Assembly: GCA_016721425.1 (NCBI GenBank)
Contig: JADKID010000015.1
Span: 1-64,000 of the forward strand
DNA: 64,000 nucleotides
Direction: 5' to 3'
DNA from: Bryobacterales bacterium
GTDB taxonomy: Bacteria; Acidobacteriota; Terriglobia; Bryobacterales; Bryobacteraceae
The first letter of the stretch is position 1, and each line of letters starts with the position of its first letter. Under the pieces are notes generated by a model, which was given only the letters and a program-made list of their open reading frames with translations, was not told the DNA's origin and searched no databases. The position numbers and the translations under genes were made by a program. Shown piece after piece: positions 35,061 through 42,908 of the stretch.

Positions 35061-35531
35061 CTAGTCTCTGAGGCCCACCCGCGCCAGCATTTGCTGCAGG
35101 CCCTCTTTGCCGCCCGCGCCCCGCTGCTCTCCCACCATTCTTCCCTCGGCGTTCAACAACGCATAGTAGGGAAACCCGCGCGGGTTAAAGAGCGCAACGA
35201 GATTGGAGTCCTCGGTCAGGACGATACGGCTCTTGCGCGGCGAGCGCGCCAGGTATTTCTGCACCGTGGCCCGCTCCTCGCGGACGCTGACCGCCAGAAC
35301 CGCCAGCCTGCCGCGGTAGCGCTCGACAATCTCGTCCACGGCCGGCTGATCGCCGCGGCAGTAGCCGCACCAGGTGGCCCAGAACTGGATCAGCAGCGGC
35401 TTGCCTAGCAACGATGCCTTGCTGAATCTGGCGCCGTCGAGAGACTTCCCTGCGAAGTCAGGCACGCCGATGCTGGGCAACGCCAGGGCAGCAGGCCCCA
35501 GGGTCATGAGAAACGAGCGCCGGTAAATCAT
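35061..35531 (-). CDS. TlpA-like periplasmic thioredoxin-fold protein
   Basis: 156 residues with a Tat-like/Sec leader (YRRSFLMTLGPAALALPS). Thioredoxin core: LLIQFWATWCGYC with CxxC, then AVLAVSVREE and GFPYYALLNAEG with the cis-Pro. Likely a periplasmic disulfide reductase or peroxiredoxin-like. Overlaps the upstream gene by 4 bases. Confidence 0.88.
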   Translation of the reverse strand: MIYRRSFLMTLGPAALALPSIGVPDFAGKSLDGARFSKASLLGKPLLIQFWATWCGYCRGDQPAVDEIVERYRGRLAVLAVSVREERATVQKYLARSPRKSRIVLTEDSNLVALFNPRGFPYYALLNAEGRMVGEQRGAGGKEGLQQMLARVGLRD

Positions 35532-35884
35532 GCTGCCCGCAGTTTATCGCGTGTGCAGAGCCAGTGGTCTATCAGCATCGGCACGGTGACGCCGATCGCG
35601 TAGGCCAGCAGGTCGTAGGGATCGAACGTGCCGGGTATCCAATGGAGCCGCTGGGCCACTTCCCACGCGGCCGAGAGGCCGAACACGCCGGCGGCGATGA
35701 GCAGGGGCCGGTCCTGGCGCAACCCGATATGGCGCAGCAGGGACTTGCCCTGGCGCGTCAGGACAAAGAGCAGCGCCGGGCAGACGACATCGGCGCCGTA
35801 ATCGGTGAAGACGCCCACGTGGATCCGCTTCATCTGCAGCAGGCCGATCGCAATGAGGAGGATCCAAAGGACGTTGGTCTCCAC
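35528..35884 (-). CDS. Small multi-pass membrane protein (VanZ-like)
   Basis: 118 residues if GTG 35884 (ETNVLWILLIAIG) is the start; ATG at 35938 is an alternative. About four TM helices, with FDPYDLLAYAIGVTVPMLID near the end, the acidic/TM pattern seen in VanZ-like proteins. Assignment is weak. Confidence 0.55.
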   Translation of the reverse strand: METNVLWILLIAIGLLQMKRIHVGVFTDYGADVVCPALLFVLTRQGKSLLRHIGLRQDRPLLIAAGVFGLSAAWEVAQRLHWIPGTFDPYDLLAYAIGVTVPMLIDHWLCTRDKLRAA

Positions 35885-35990
35885 GGCTCGGAATCTCCCA
35901 ATCCATCCGGATCTTCCGGTAGGTGGCGCGGCCTGCATCCATCTACGATAGCGGGATCCGCCCGGTGGCGGCGGTATACTGCTGGAGACT

Positions 35991-37181
35991 ATGAACCGCC
36001 GTGAATTTGCGCTTGGCATGCTGGCGGCAACGAAGCCCGCCGATCTGGTTGCCGGCGTTGAGACCACAACGCTGATCCGTTACGAAGACTACGGCAAGTG
36101 CTGGTTTTCGGCCCGCGCCTGTGTGATTCCGGGCCGCCGCCGGAAGCTGCTGATGACCCTGGGGCAGATCACGGGCAGCGATGTCTTCCACCACGTCCAC
36201 TGGATGGAATCGGACGATGAAGGCCGCACGTGGTCCGCTCCGCAGCCGGTCCCCGGCATGGGCAGAGTGCAGCACGAGGGGGGATTGGAAGAGGGATTCG
36301 GCGACACCACGCCCGAATACCATGCGCGAACGGGCACGGTGCTGGGCATTGCGCAAAACGTCTACTACCGCAACAACGTGCTGACCATGCCGTGGGAGAA
36401 GCGGTGGCCGCTCTACACGGTCCGCACGGCGCAGGGCGCGTGGTCGCCGTTGCGGAAGCTGGAATGGGACGATCCCGATGCCACCGGGATGTACGCCAGC
36501 AACTGCTCGCAGCGTGTCACGCTCGACGACGGCAGCCTGATTGTGCCCGTCACCTATGGCCCGCTGGGCCGGCCCGATCACGGCGTCTGCTCTCTGCATT
36601 GCAGTTTCGATGGCGCCCGGTTGGCGGTGATCCAGCGCGGCAATGAACTGCGCCTGCCCGTGAAGCGCGGGCTGCTGGAGCCCTCCGTGACGCGCCGGGA
36701 GAAGGGCCGTTTCTGGATGACAATCCGCGCTGAGGACAACCGCGGCTATGTCACCACTTCGCGGGACGGCCTCAAGTGGGCGCCCATCCAGCCATGGTGT
36801 TGGCAGGACGGCACACCTCTGGAGATGTCCACCACCCAGCAGCACTGGCTGCCGCACAGCGACGCGCTCTACCTGGCGTACACGCGAAAGGCGCCTGGGA
36901 ACGAGCGCGTGATGCGCTGGCGCACGCCCCTCTTTATGGCGCGGGTGGATGAGCAGAGCGGACGGTTGATGCGCGAGACGGAGCGGGTGGTGCTGCCCCA
37001 GCGCGGCGACGGCGGCGATAAGGGCATGGATGCCTGGCTTTCCGGCAACTTCCACGCCACTGTACTGAACGAGCACGAATCGATCATCACGGACGGACAG
37101 ATCAATCCCGCCCGGGGCTACATCGGCGACGTCCTGATGGCGCGCATCCGGTGGAAACGGCCGAACCGTCTGGCGCTGTAA
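35991..37181 (+). CDS. Sialidase-fold (BNR repeat) secreted protein
   Basis: 396 residues with a Tat-type start (MNRREFALGMLAATKPADL). Asp-box-like turns SDDEGRTWSAPQ and SRDGLKWAPIQ mark a beta-propeller, plus EGGLEEGFGDTTPE and RGYVTTSRDG. Catalytic residues of a true sialidase (Arg triad) are not evident from reading. Could be a glycosidase on other sugars. Divergent from the membrane protein gene. Confidence 0.7.
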   Translation: MNRREFALGMLAATKPADLVAGVETTTLIRYEDYGKCWFSARACVIPGRRRKLLMTLGQITGSDVFHHVHWMESDDEGRTWSAPQPVPGMGRVQHEGGLEEGFGDTTPEYHARTGTVLGIAQNVYYRNNVLTMPWEKRWPLYTVRTAQGAWSPLRKLEWDDPDATGMYASNCSQRVTLDDGSLIVPVTYGPLGRPDHGVCSLHCSFDGARLAVIQRGNELRLPVKRGLLEPSVTRREKGRFWMTIRAEDNRGYVTTSRDGLKWAPIQPWCWQDGTPLEMSTTQQHWLPHSDALYLAYTRKAPGNERVMRWRTPLFMARVDEQSGRLMRETERVVLPQRGDGGDKGMDAWLSGNFHATVLNEHESIITDGQINPARGYIGDVLMARIRWKRPNRLAL

Positions 37182-37253
37182 TTCAGCACCCCGGGGGGCG
37201 ACGACGCCGTGGGGACGTCACGCCGCCATCGCCGCGTAGCCGCGGTCCCGGGC

Positions 37254-38618
37254 TCACCCGTCCAGCGCGATGCGTTGCGCGGCGAGGCGCTCCACCAGCC
37301 ACTCGTCATGGGTGGCCATCACCAGCGTGCCGGGAAAGCGGGCCAGCGCCTGTTGGAGGGCGTCGCGGGCCTCGATCTCCAGGTGATTGGTGGGCTCGTC
37401 CAGGAGAAGGAGATTGCATTCGGAGACCAGCAGCATGGCCAGCCCCGCCTTGGTGCGCTCGCCCGCGCTGAGGCTGGCGATGGGCCGTGTGATCTTGGCT
37501 GGGGGCAGCCTCAGGCACGCCAGCATGGTGCGCACCTCGGTGGCGTCCCCGCACTCGCGCAGGCACAGCTCCAGCGGCGTGAGCGTGGGCGGCAGATTCT
37601 CGCCCTCCTGCGCCAGATAGGCGGGACGGACGCGCGGATCGAGCATTACTTCGCCCTCCGCGGCCGTGAGTTCGCCGGCAAGAATGCGCAGCAGCGTCGT
37701 CTTGCCGCAGCCGTTAGGACCGGACAGCGCCAGGCGGGCGCCGCAGGCGAGATCGAGATCGATGCCCGGAAAGAGAACCCGCCGGCCGAACGCATGAGAC
37801 AGCCCGCGCAGGCGGACAGGGTATTCCGACGTGCGCGGCACACGGCCGAACGAGAGCTCCGGGATGGCTTGCTCCTCCCACGGCTTGGCGGCCTGCGGGG
37901 CACGCTCCTGGCGCTCGCGGAGCAGGCGTCCGGTGCGAGCCACCTTGGCCGCCTTGGCGCGGTAGAAGTCGTGGCTTGATTTCGCGCCTTGCGGGGCGCG
38001 GGCCACCTTGGCGGAGAGACGAATGCGCTGTTCGGCTGCCGCGCGCTCGGCCGCGGCCTTCCTGCAAGCGTGCTCGTAGGCGGCCCGGCCGGCGCGATCG
38101 CTGGTGGCCCGCCGCGCGATGAAGTCATCGTAGTTGCCCTCGTGGAGCTCCACGCGCCCTCGCTCCATGTGGAGGATGCGCGTGGCGATTCGGTTCAGAA
38201 AGGCGCGGTCGTGCGAGACCACCACGATGGCTGCGCGCGAGCGGATCAGCTGCAGCTCGAGCCATGCGCGGGCGGCGGAATCCAGATGGTTGGTGGGCTC
38301 GTCCAGCAGGATCAGTTCCGCGCCGCTGAGCAGGCATTGGGACAGTGCGGCGCGCATCCGCTGGCCGGGCGAGAGCGGGGCATGGAAAGCCAGAGGCGCA
38401 TCCTGCGCGACATAGGCCACCCGCAGGCCGGAGCGCCGGATGATGGCACCCGCCGAGGGCTCGCAATCACCCGCCGCCAGCCGCAGCAGCGTGGATTTGC
38501 CGGCGCCGTTCGGGCCGACAACGCCAATGCGGTCACCGGGGTTGATTTCCAGCGTGGCGCGCTCAAACAGCGGCAGCCCGCATACGTATTCAAAGGCAAC
38601 CTGTTGAAGTTGCAGCAT
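37254..38618 (-). CDS. ABC-F family ATPase
   Basis: 454 residues from ATG 38618 with GGAGA upstream; the frame upstream of this ATG runs antisense through the adenosyltransferase gene and is not coding. Two ATPase domains: first Walker A GPNGAGKST, signature LSPGQRM, LLDEPTNHLD; second GPNGCGKTT, LSAGERTKAGL, LLDEPTNHLE. The linker (~190-260) is basic (AYEHACRKAAAERAAAEQRIRLSAKVARAPQGAK). ABC-F proteins act on ribosomes, some giving resistance to ribosome-targeting antibiotics; at 454 residues this one is short. Confidence 0.88.
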   Translation of the reverse strand: MLQLQQVAFEYVCGLPLFERATLEINPGDRIGVVGPNGAGKSTLLRLAAGDCEPSAGAIIRRSGLRVAYVAQDAPLAFHAPLSPGQRMRAALSQCLLSGAELILLDEPTNHLDSAARAWLELQLIRSRAAIVVVSHDRAFLNRIATRILHMERGRVELHEGNYDDFIARRATSDRAGRAAYEHACRKAAAERAAAEQRIRLSAKVARAPQGAKSSHDFYRAKAAKVARTGRLLRERQERAPQAAKPWEEQAIPELSFGRVPRTSEYPVRLRGLSHAFGRRVLFPGIDLDLACGARLALSGPNGCGKTTLLRILAGELTAAEGEVMLDPRVRPAYLAQEGENLPPTLTPLELCLRECGDATEVRTMLACLRLPPAKITRPIASLSAGERTKAGLAMLLVSECNLLLLDEPTNHLEIEARDALQQALARFPGTLVMATHDEWLVERLAAQRIALDG

Positions 38619-38695
38619 ACACAAATCTCCTGACCCGTTTGGGGTCCACTCGCATCCGAATGAAGGGGGATTTTGTGTTAGCTGCGCATGCTGGT

Positions 38696-38727
38696 GAGAG
38701 CCGTGCTCTCCACCCCCATCATACAAT
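38696..38727 (+). promoter_or_regulatory. Inverted repeat and -10 ahead of cobalamin adenosyltransferase
   Basis: GAGAGC (38696-38701), CGT, GCTCTC (38705-38710) is a perfect 6-bp inverted repeat; TACAAT (38722-38727) follows 11 bases later as a -10. No B12 riboswitch is visible in this 126-base divergent region. Confidence 0.4.
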
Positions 38728-38744
38728 GGGATTTGGCGGAAACA

Positions 38745-39365
38745 ATGGCTGAGCAACCTTTCAATGAGCCGCGGCTGGCTCTCAACCGGATCTATACAAA
38801 GACTGGCGATCAGGGCGACACCTGCCTGGCCAGCGGGGAAGTGGTGAGGAAAGACTCGCCCCGGCTGGAGTGCTACGGCACTGTGGACGAGCTGAACTCC
38901 TTCGTCGGCATGGCAGTAATCTCGGCCGGCGAACACCCTGCCCTGCTGGAATTGCGCTCCATCCTGGTTCGCGTACAACACGAGCTGTTCAACCTGGGGT
39001 CCATTCTGGCAACGACACCCGAGAAAGTGCACCCCAAGCAGGCGCGCGTCACGCAGTCGGACATCGAGCAACTGGAGGTGGAAATCGATCGCATGAACGA
39101 GGGCCTGCCGCCGCTGCGCAGCTTCATCCTGCCCGGCGGCTCGCGGATCAACGCGGAGCTGCATGTCTGCCGGACCGTCTGCCGCCGGGCGGAGCGCCTG
39201 CTGGTGACGGCGACCCACGAGTTGGAGATTGATCTGGTCAACGTGCGCTATCTGAACCGGTTGAGCGACGCGTTCTTCGTCTGGAGCCGCTGGGCGAATG
39301 TGGCGCTGGGCGTCGTCGAGGTTTTGTGGTCGCCGAATTTGTCCTCCTCCGCCAGCCGCGGTTGA
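38745..39365 (+). CDS. PduO-type cob(I)alamin adenosyltransferase
   Basis: 206 residues from ATG 38745; the longer frame from 38688 overlaps the -10 and is rejected. Family motifs: RIYTKTGDQGDTCLASGE, ECYGTVDELNSFVG, LVRVQHELFNLGS, FILPGGSRINAELHVCRTVCRRAER, LNRLSDAFFVWSRWAN. It makes adenosylcobalamin from cobalamin and ATP in the cytoplasm. Confidence 0.92.
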   Translation: MAEQPFNEPRLALNRIYTKTGDQGDTCLASGEVVRKDSPRLECYGTVDELNSFVGMAVISAGEHPALLELRSILVRVQHELFNLGSILATTPEKVHPKQARVTQSDIEQLEVEIDRMNEGLPPLRSFILPGGSRINAELHVCRTVCRRAERLLVTATHELEIDLVNVRYLNRLSDAFFVWSRWANVALGVVEVLWSPNLSSSASRG

Positions 39366-39389
39366 GCCTACCATGGGGCAGGAGTACTG

Positions 39390-39779
39390 ATGCGAATCCT
39401 ATGGACCTTTCTTCCGCTGGCGCTCTGGGCAGCGCCGCCGCAGACCGTGTTGGTGAGTTCGGGGCAGACCCTTTACAGATCCTATTGCGCGTCCTGCCAC
39501 GGCGCAGACGGCAAAGGCGGCGGCCCGGCGGCGCAGGCCCTGGTGATGCGGCCCTCCAATCTGCGGCGGTTGTCCATCCAGAACGGCGGCAAGTTCCCGG
39601 TCTACCGCGTCGTCAAGATGCTGGGCGGCGCGGACGAGATTGTGGCGCACGGCGGCAAGCAGATGCCGGTTTGGGGTCCGGCGTTCCGAGAAAAGGCGCC
39701 GAAGGATCAGGAGATGGCGGACCGTGTCAGGAACCTGGTGGCGTTCCTGGAGTCGATTCAGGAAAGGCCCTCGAAATGA
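39390..39779 (+). CDS. Secreted cytochrome c
   Basis: 129 residues with a signal peptide (MRILWTFLPLALWAAP), haem motif CASCHG (33-38) and distal Met in HGGKQMPVWG. Matches monohaem cytochrome c of the cbb3-subunit-III type. It starts 24 bases after the adenosyltransferase. Confidence 0.88.
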   Translation: MRILWTFLPLALWAAPPQTVLVSSGQTLYRSYCASCHGADGKGGGPAAQALVMRPSNLRRLSIQNGGKFPVYRVVKMLGGADEIVAHGGKQMPVWGPAFREKAPKDQEMADRVRNLVAFLESIQERPSK

Positions 39780-39857
39780 TTGGTACAGTTAGCCCGCTGC
39801 CTATCAGCGATCTGAAACATTCCAGTGGTATCATGCTCGCACAAGGAGTCATCCTGC

Positions 39858-41111
39858 ATGCAGCTTAGAGTATTGTCATTCGTGCTGGCGGGCGGCAAGG
39901 GGACGCGTCTATATCCGCTGACGAAAGAGCGAGCCAAACCGGCCGTGCCGTTTGGCGGCCAATACAGGCTGGTGGATTTCGTCCTGTCGAATCTGGTCAA
40001 TTCGGGCATCCACAGCATCTACGTTCTCATCCAGTTCAAAAGCCAGTCGCTGTTGCAGCATCTGCGCGATGGCTGGGAGTTCTCCGGCATTCTCAAGGAC
40101 CGCTACATTATTCCAGTGCCGGCGCAGATGCGCTCGCCAGGCGAGAGCTGGTACCGCGGGACGGCCGACGCCATCTATCAGAACCTCAATCTCATCGAAC
40201 AGTCCGATCCGCACGTGGTGGCCGTCTTCGGCGCCGATCACATCTATCGCATGAACATTCGCGACATGATCGAGTTCCACGAGCAGAAGCGCGCCCAGGC
40301 TACTGTCGCCGCCATTCCCGTGCCGAAAGAGATGGCCTCGGAGTTTGGCGTCATTGAGATCGCGCCCGACGGGCGCATCATCGCCTTCCACGAGAAGAAT
40401 CCCGATGCGCCCACCATGCCCGGCAACCCGGAGATGGTGCTGGCCTCCATGGGTAACTACATCTTCTCCACCGGGCCGCTGCTCAAGTTTCTCAACGAGG
40501 ACGGGCACGACGAGACCTCCACGCACGATTTCGGCCGCGACATTCTGCCCAAGTGGGTGGAGCGCGGCGATGTCTACGCCTACGATTTCCAGACCAACCG
40601 CATCCCCGGCGACCCCATCGGAGCACCGGTCTACTGGCGCGATGTCGGGACCATCGATGCCTACTACGACGCCAACATGGATTTGCGCATGGTGACGCCC
40701 GTGCTCAATCTGTACAACCGCCAGTGGCCGCTGCGCACCGCCGGCTACGATGATCCGCCCGCGAAGTTCACCTTCGACGAAGAGGGCCGGCGCGGTTTCT
40801 CCATCGATTCCATCGTCAGTTCCGGCGCCATTCTCTCCGGCGGCGAGGTGAAAAACTCCATCATCGGGCGCGGCGTCAAACTCCATGCCGGCTCCAAGGT
40901 GGAGGATTCCATTGTCTTCGATGGCTGCGATATCGGGCGCCGCTGCAAGGTCAAGCGCGCGATTCTGGATAAGAACGTCCACCTGCCGGAAGACACGGTC
41001 ATCGGCTATGATCTCGAGGCGGATCGCGAGAAATACCACGTGACCGAGTCCGGCATCGTTGTCGTGGAGGGCCGGCGGTCGCGCGTTCAGGTGTCGTCGA
41101 TCGAGGTTTAG
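39858..41111 (+). CDS. glgC: Glucose-1-phosphate adenylyltransferase
   Basis: 417 residues from ATG 39858, preceded by AAGGAG. Nucleotide-binding FVLAGGKGTRLYPLT, KPAVPFGG with the catalytic region, GADHIYRMN, WYRGTADAIYQNL, GTIDAYYDANMDL, then the left-handed beta-helix C-terminal domain (NSIIGRGVKLHAGSKVEDSIV). It makes ADP-glucose for glycogen synthesis. No other glycogen genes are adjacent; its convergent neighbour is a malectin-domain regulator. Confidence 0.95.
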   Translation: MQLRVLSFVLAGGKGTRLYPLTKERAKPAVPFGGQYRLVDFVLSNLVNSGIHSIYVLIQFKSQSLLQHLRDGWEFSGILKDRYIIPVPAQMRSPGESWYRGTADAIYQNLNLIEQSDPHVVAVFGADHIYRMNIRDMIEFHEQKRAQATVAAIPVPKEMASEFGVIEIAPDGRIIAFHEKNPDAPTMPGNPEMVLASMGNYIFSTGPLLKFLNEDGHDETSTHDFGRDILPKWVERGDVYAYDFQTNRIPGDPIGAPVYWRDVGTIDAYYDANMDLRMVTPVLNLYNRQWPLRTAGYDDPPAKFTFDEEGRRGFSIDSIVSSGAILSGGEVKNSIIGRGVKLHAGSKVEDSIVFDGCDIGRRCKVKRAILDKNVHLPEDTVIGYDLEADREKYHVTESGIVVVEGRRSRVQVSSIEV

Positions 41112-41125
41112 CGCTGGTATTGCGG

Positions 41126-42667
41126 CTAGTTGGACTCTTCCACTACCTCAATACCATTTACACATGCCATCTCCTTCACCGGGACGAAGGTGAGGATGAT
41201 CTTGCCCTGGGCGTTGGGCCGAACGCCCGAGAAAGTCCGATCGACAGGCCGGCCTTCTCCGCCTGCTTCTTTGAAAATGTCGAAGTTGCGCAGAAGTGCG
41301 ACGCCGTTGCTGTAGACATCGAAGAGCCGGCTCCCCTGGCCGCCTCCGCCACTGTTGCGGCGCCCATAGTGAGCCTCGCAGAACTTCAGCGTCACGCGAT
41401 AACGGCCGTCAGCGACCGGAATGGCGTAGGAGAAATGGCCCCACCGCTCGCTGGAGTAGAGTGCTGTGTCGTGGGCGGGAGCGTTTCCTTCTCGGGCGGG
41501 ATTGGTGGCGCGGAGGAGGGCGTTTCCACCGATGAAATAGGAATCAGACTGCCATTGGCGTCCCGACGAATCCTGCCAGGAAGTCGTCCAACCCGCGCGG
41601 ATCCGCACGGGCCGAACCTGCCCGGGTTGGACCGGCAGCAGTTCGATCGCGCTCACCATCGGTGATCCACGCATCGTCCCGAATGTGAGGTGCAAGAGGC
41701 CGTCCTCGCCGGGGGTGATGTCCCGGAACACCCGCTCGTCGGAGATGTTGGGCCCGGCTGCGTCGGCCACTACATCGAAGGCATCCAGGAGTGGTTTCCC
41801 GTTCGCAAATACGCGAAACACCCGCTGGCCCTCGCCACTCGATTCGGCGCTGATGAAATCGGCCAACCCTGTCTCGGCAAAATGCAGATGAAGTTCGTAG
41901 ACGCCTGGCTTTAAGGGGATGTCATAGCGAAAATCGCCGATGCGGGAATGTCGATAGACGTCCGGATCCAGAGTTCTCGAGATTCTCTCCGCAGGCCTGG
42001 ACATCACGGCACCGCCAGAGAAGAAACGGTCCGGCCCCCAGGATCGGCCGCTGCGATCGAGATAGCTGCCATTCGCTCCAACGATCATTCGCAGGCCGTC
42101 GCTTTCCGGGAGGGCGGCGGAGCCATTGTGGTTCGACGGAGCGGCGCCAGCAGGCGGGGCAGCGTTTTGGGTTGGCCGTAGCCGCCAAACCGAAACGGCG
42201 CCGGCCACTAGCAGGCAGGCCGCGACGGCGGCGATCATGCGCCACGGGCGGCGGGCCGGTTCCTGTAGCGCCGCAGGAGCCGGCGGTTCCTCTGGCGGCG
42301 CGGGTGTCTCCCATTTGAACTCAGCCCGGTAGGAGCCGGGGGGCAGCTCGATCCTGACGGGATGCGGCTGTCCGTTGCCGGTCAAGTAGTGCTGGGCGAG
42401 TTTCTTGCGGACTTCGTTGGCGGTGACGCGGACGATGGTGTGCTGGCCCGCGTCGAAGTCTGGGGGCAACTGGAAAAGCTCGACGCCGATGGATCGCTCT
42501 TTCAGCGAATCCGCGGGACCATTCAACGTGTGCTCGACGACGTATTCCAGGAAGTCACGGCAACGTTTGCTGGTGCGGAAGGCGACGCTCTCCCGGATGC
42601 CCGTGAGTTCCGTCCACACCACTTGTGCGCGTGACTCGGTGATTGGGGACTCGTCGCTTCCGGTCAT
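41126..42667 (-). CDS. DNA-binding-like N-domain / TM / two malectin domains: membrane carbohydrate sensor
   Basis: 513 residues. N-terminal ~25-120 is a domain found at the front of many acidobacterial proteins (SKRCRDFLEYVVEHTLNG, FDAGQHTIVRVTANEVRKKLAQHY, RIELPPGSYRAEF). A TM helix follows (MIAAVAACLLVAGAVSVW, ~145-162), then two malectin domains, ~190-345 (RYDIPLKPGVYELHLHFAET) and ~355-510 (SYAIPVADGRYRVTLKFCEAHY). Malectins bind glucose disaccharides such as maltose or nigerose. Topology suggests cytosolic DNA-binding and periplasmic sugar-binding halves; inferred, not shown. It is convergent with glgC and divergent from the polysaccharide-degradation operon; the 241 bases between it and GH9 hold no clear promoter. 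Confidence 0.8.
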   Translation of the reverse strand: MTGSDESPITESRAQVVWTELTGIRESVAFRTSKRCRDFLEYVVEHTLNGPADSLKERSIGVELFQLPPDFDAGQHTIVRVTANEVRKKLAQHYLTGNGQPHPVRIELPPGSYRAEFKWETPAPPEEPPAPAALQEPARRPWRMIAAVAACLLVAGAVSVWRLRPTQNAAPPAGAAPSNHNGSAALPESDGLRMIVGANGSYLDRSGRSWGPDRFFSGGAVMSRPAERISRTLDPDVYRHSRIGDFRYDIPLKPGVYELHLHFAETGLADFISAESSGEGQRVFRVFANGKPLLDAFDVVADAAGPNISDERVFRDITPGEDGLLHLTFGTMRGSPMVSAIELLPVQPGQVRPVRIRAGWTTSWQDSSGRQWQSDSYFIGGNALLRATNPAREGNAPAHDTALYSSERWGHFSYAIPVADGRYRVTLKFCEAHYGRRNSGGGGQGSRLFDVYSNGVALLRNFDIFKEAGGEGRPVDRTFSGVRPNAQGKIILTFVPVKEMACVNGIEVVEESN

Positions 42668-42908
42668 CCTGATTCAGGCTGAATGATATCACGACAGGTA
42701 TCAAGTAGCGCCCTTAACCTCCCGGCTAACGGTTAGTGTTGCGCGGTGCGGCTGCGCGTGAACAGGTCGTAAGTAGGCTAGTCAAAGGGCCTTAGTCTAC
42801 GACACCGTACCGAACCTATTTCTTGGCCTGACACCGTGATACTGTTTGCGCAGTCCAGGTGGGCCTCTGCCTGCCGCGCGACTGCGAACTTCATCGAACG
42901 GATCCATC

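Noticed and set aside
37254..39374. 706-residue form of the ABC-F protein
   Set aside because: The extra 252 N-terminal residues are antisense to the adenosyltransferase gene; the real start is 38618.
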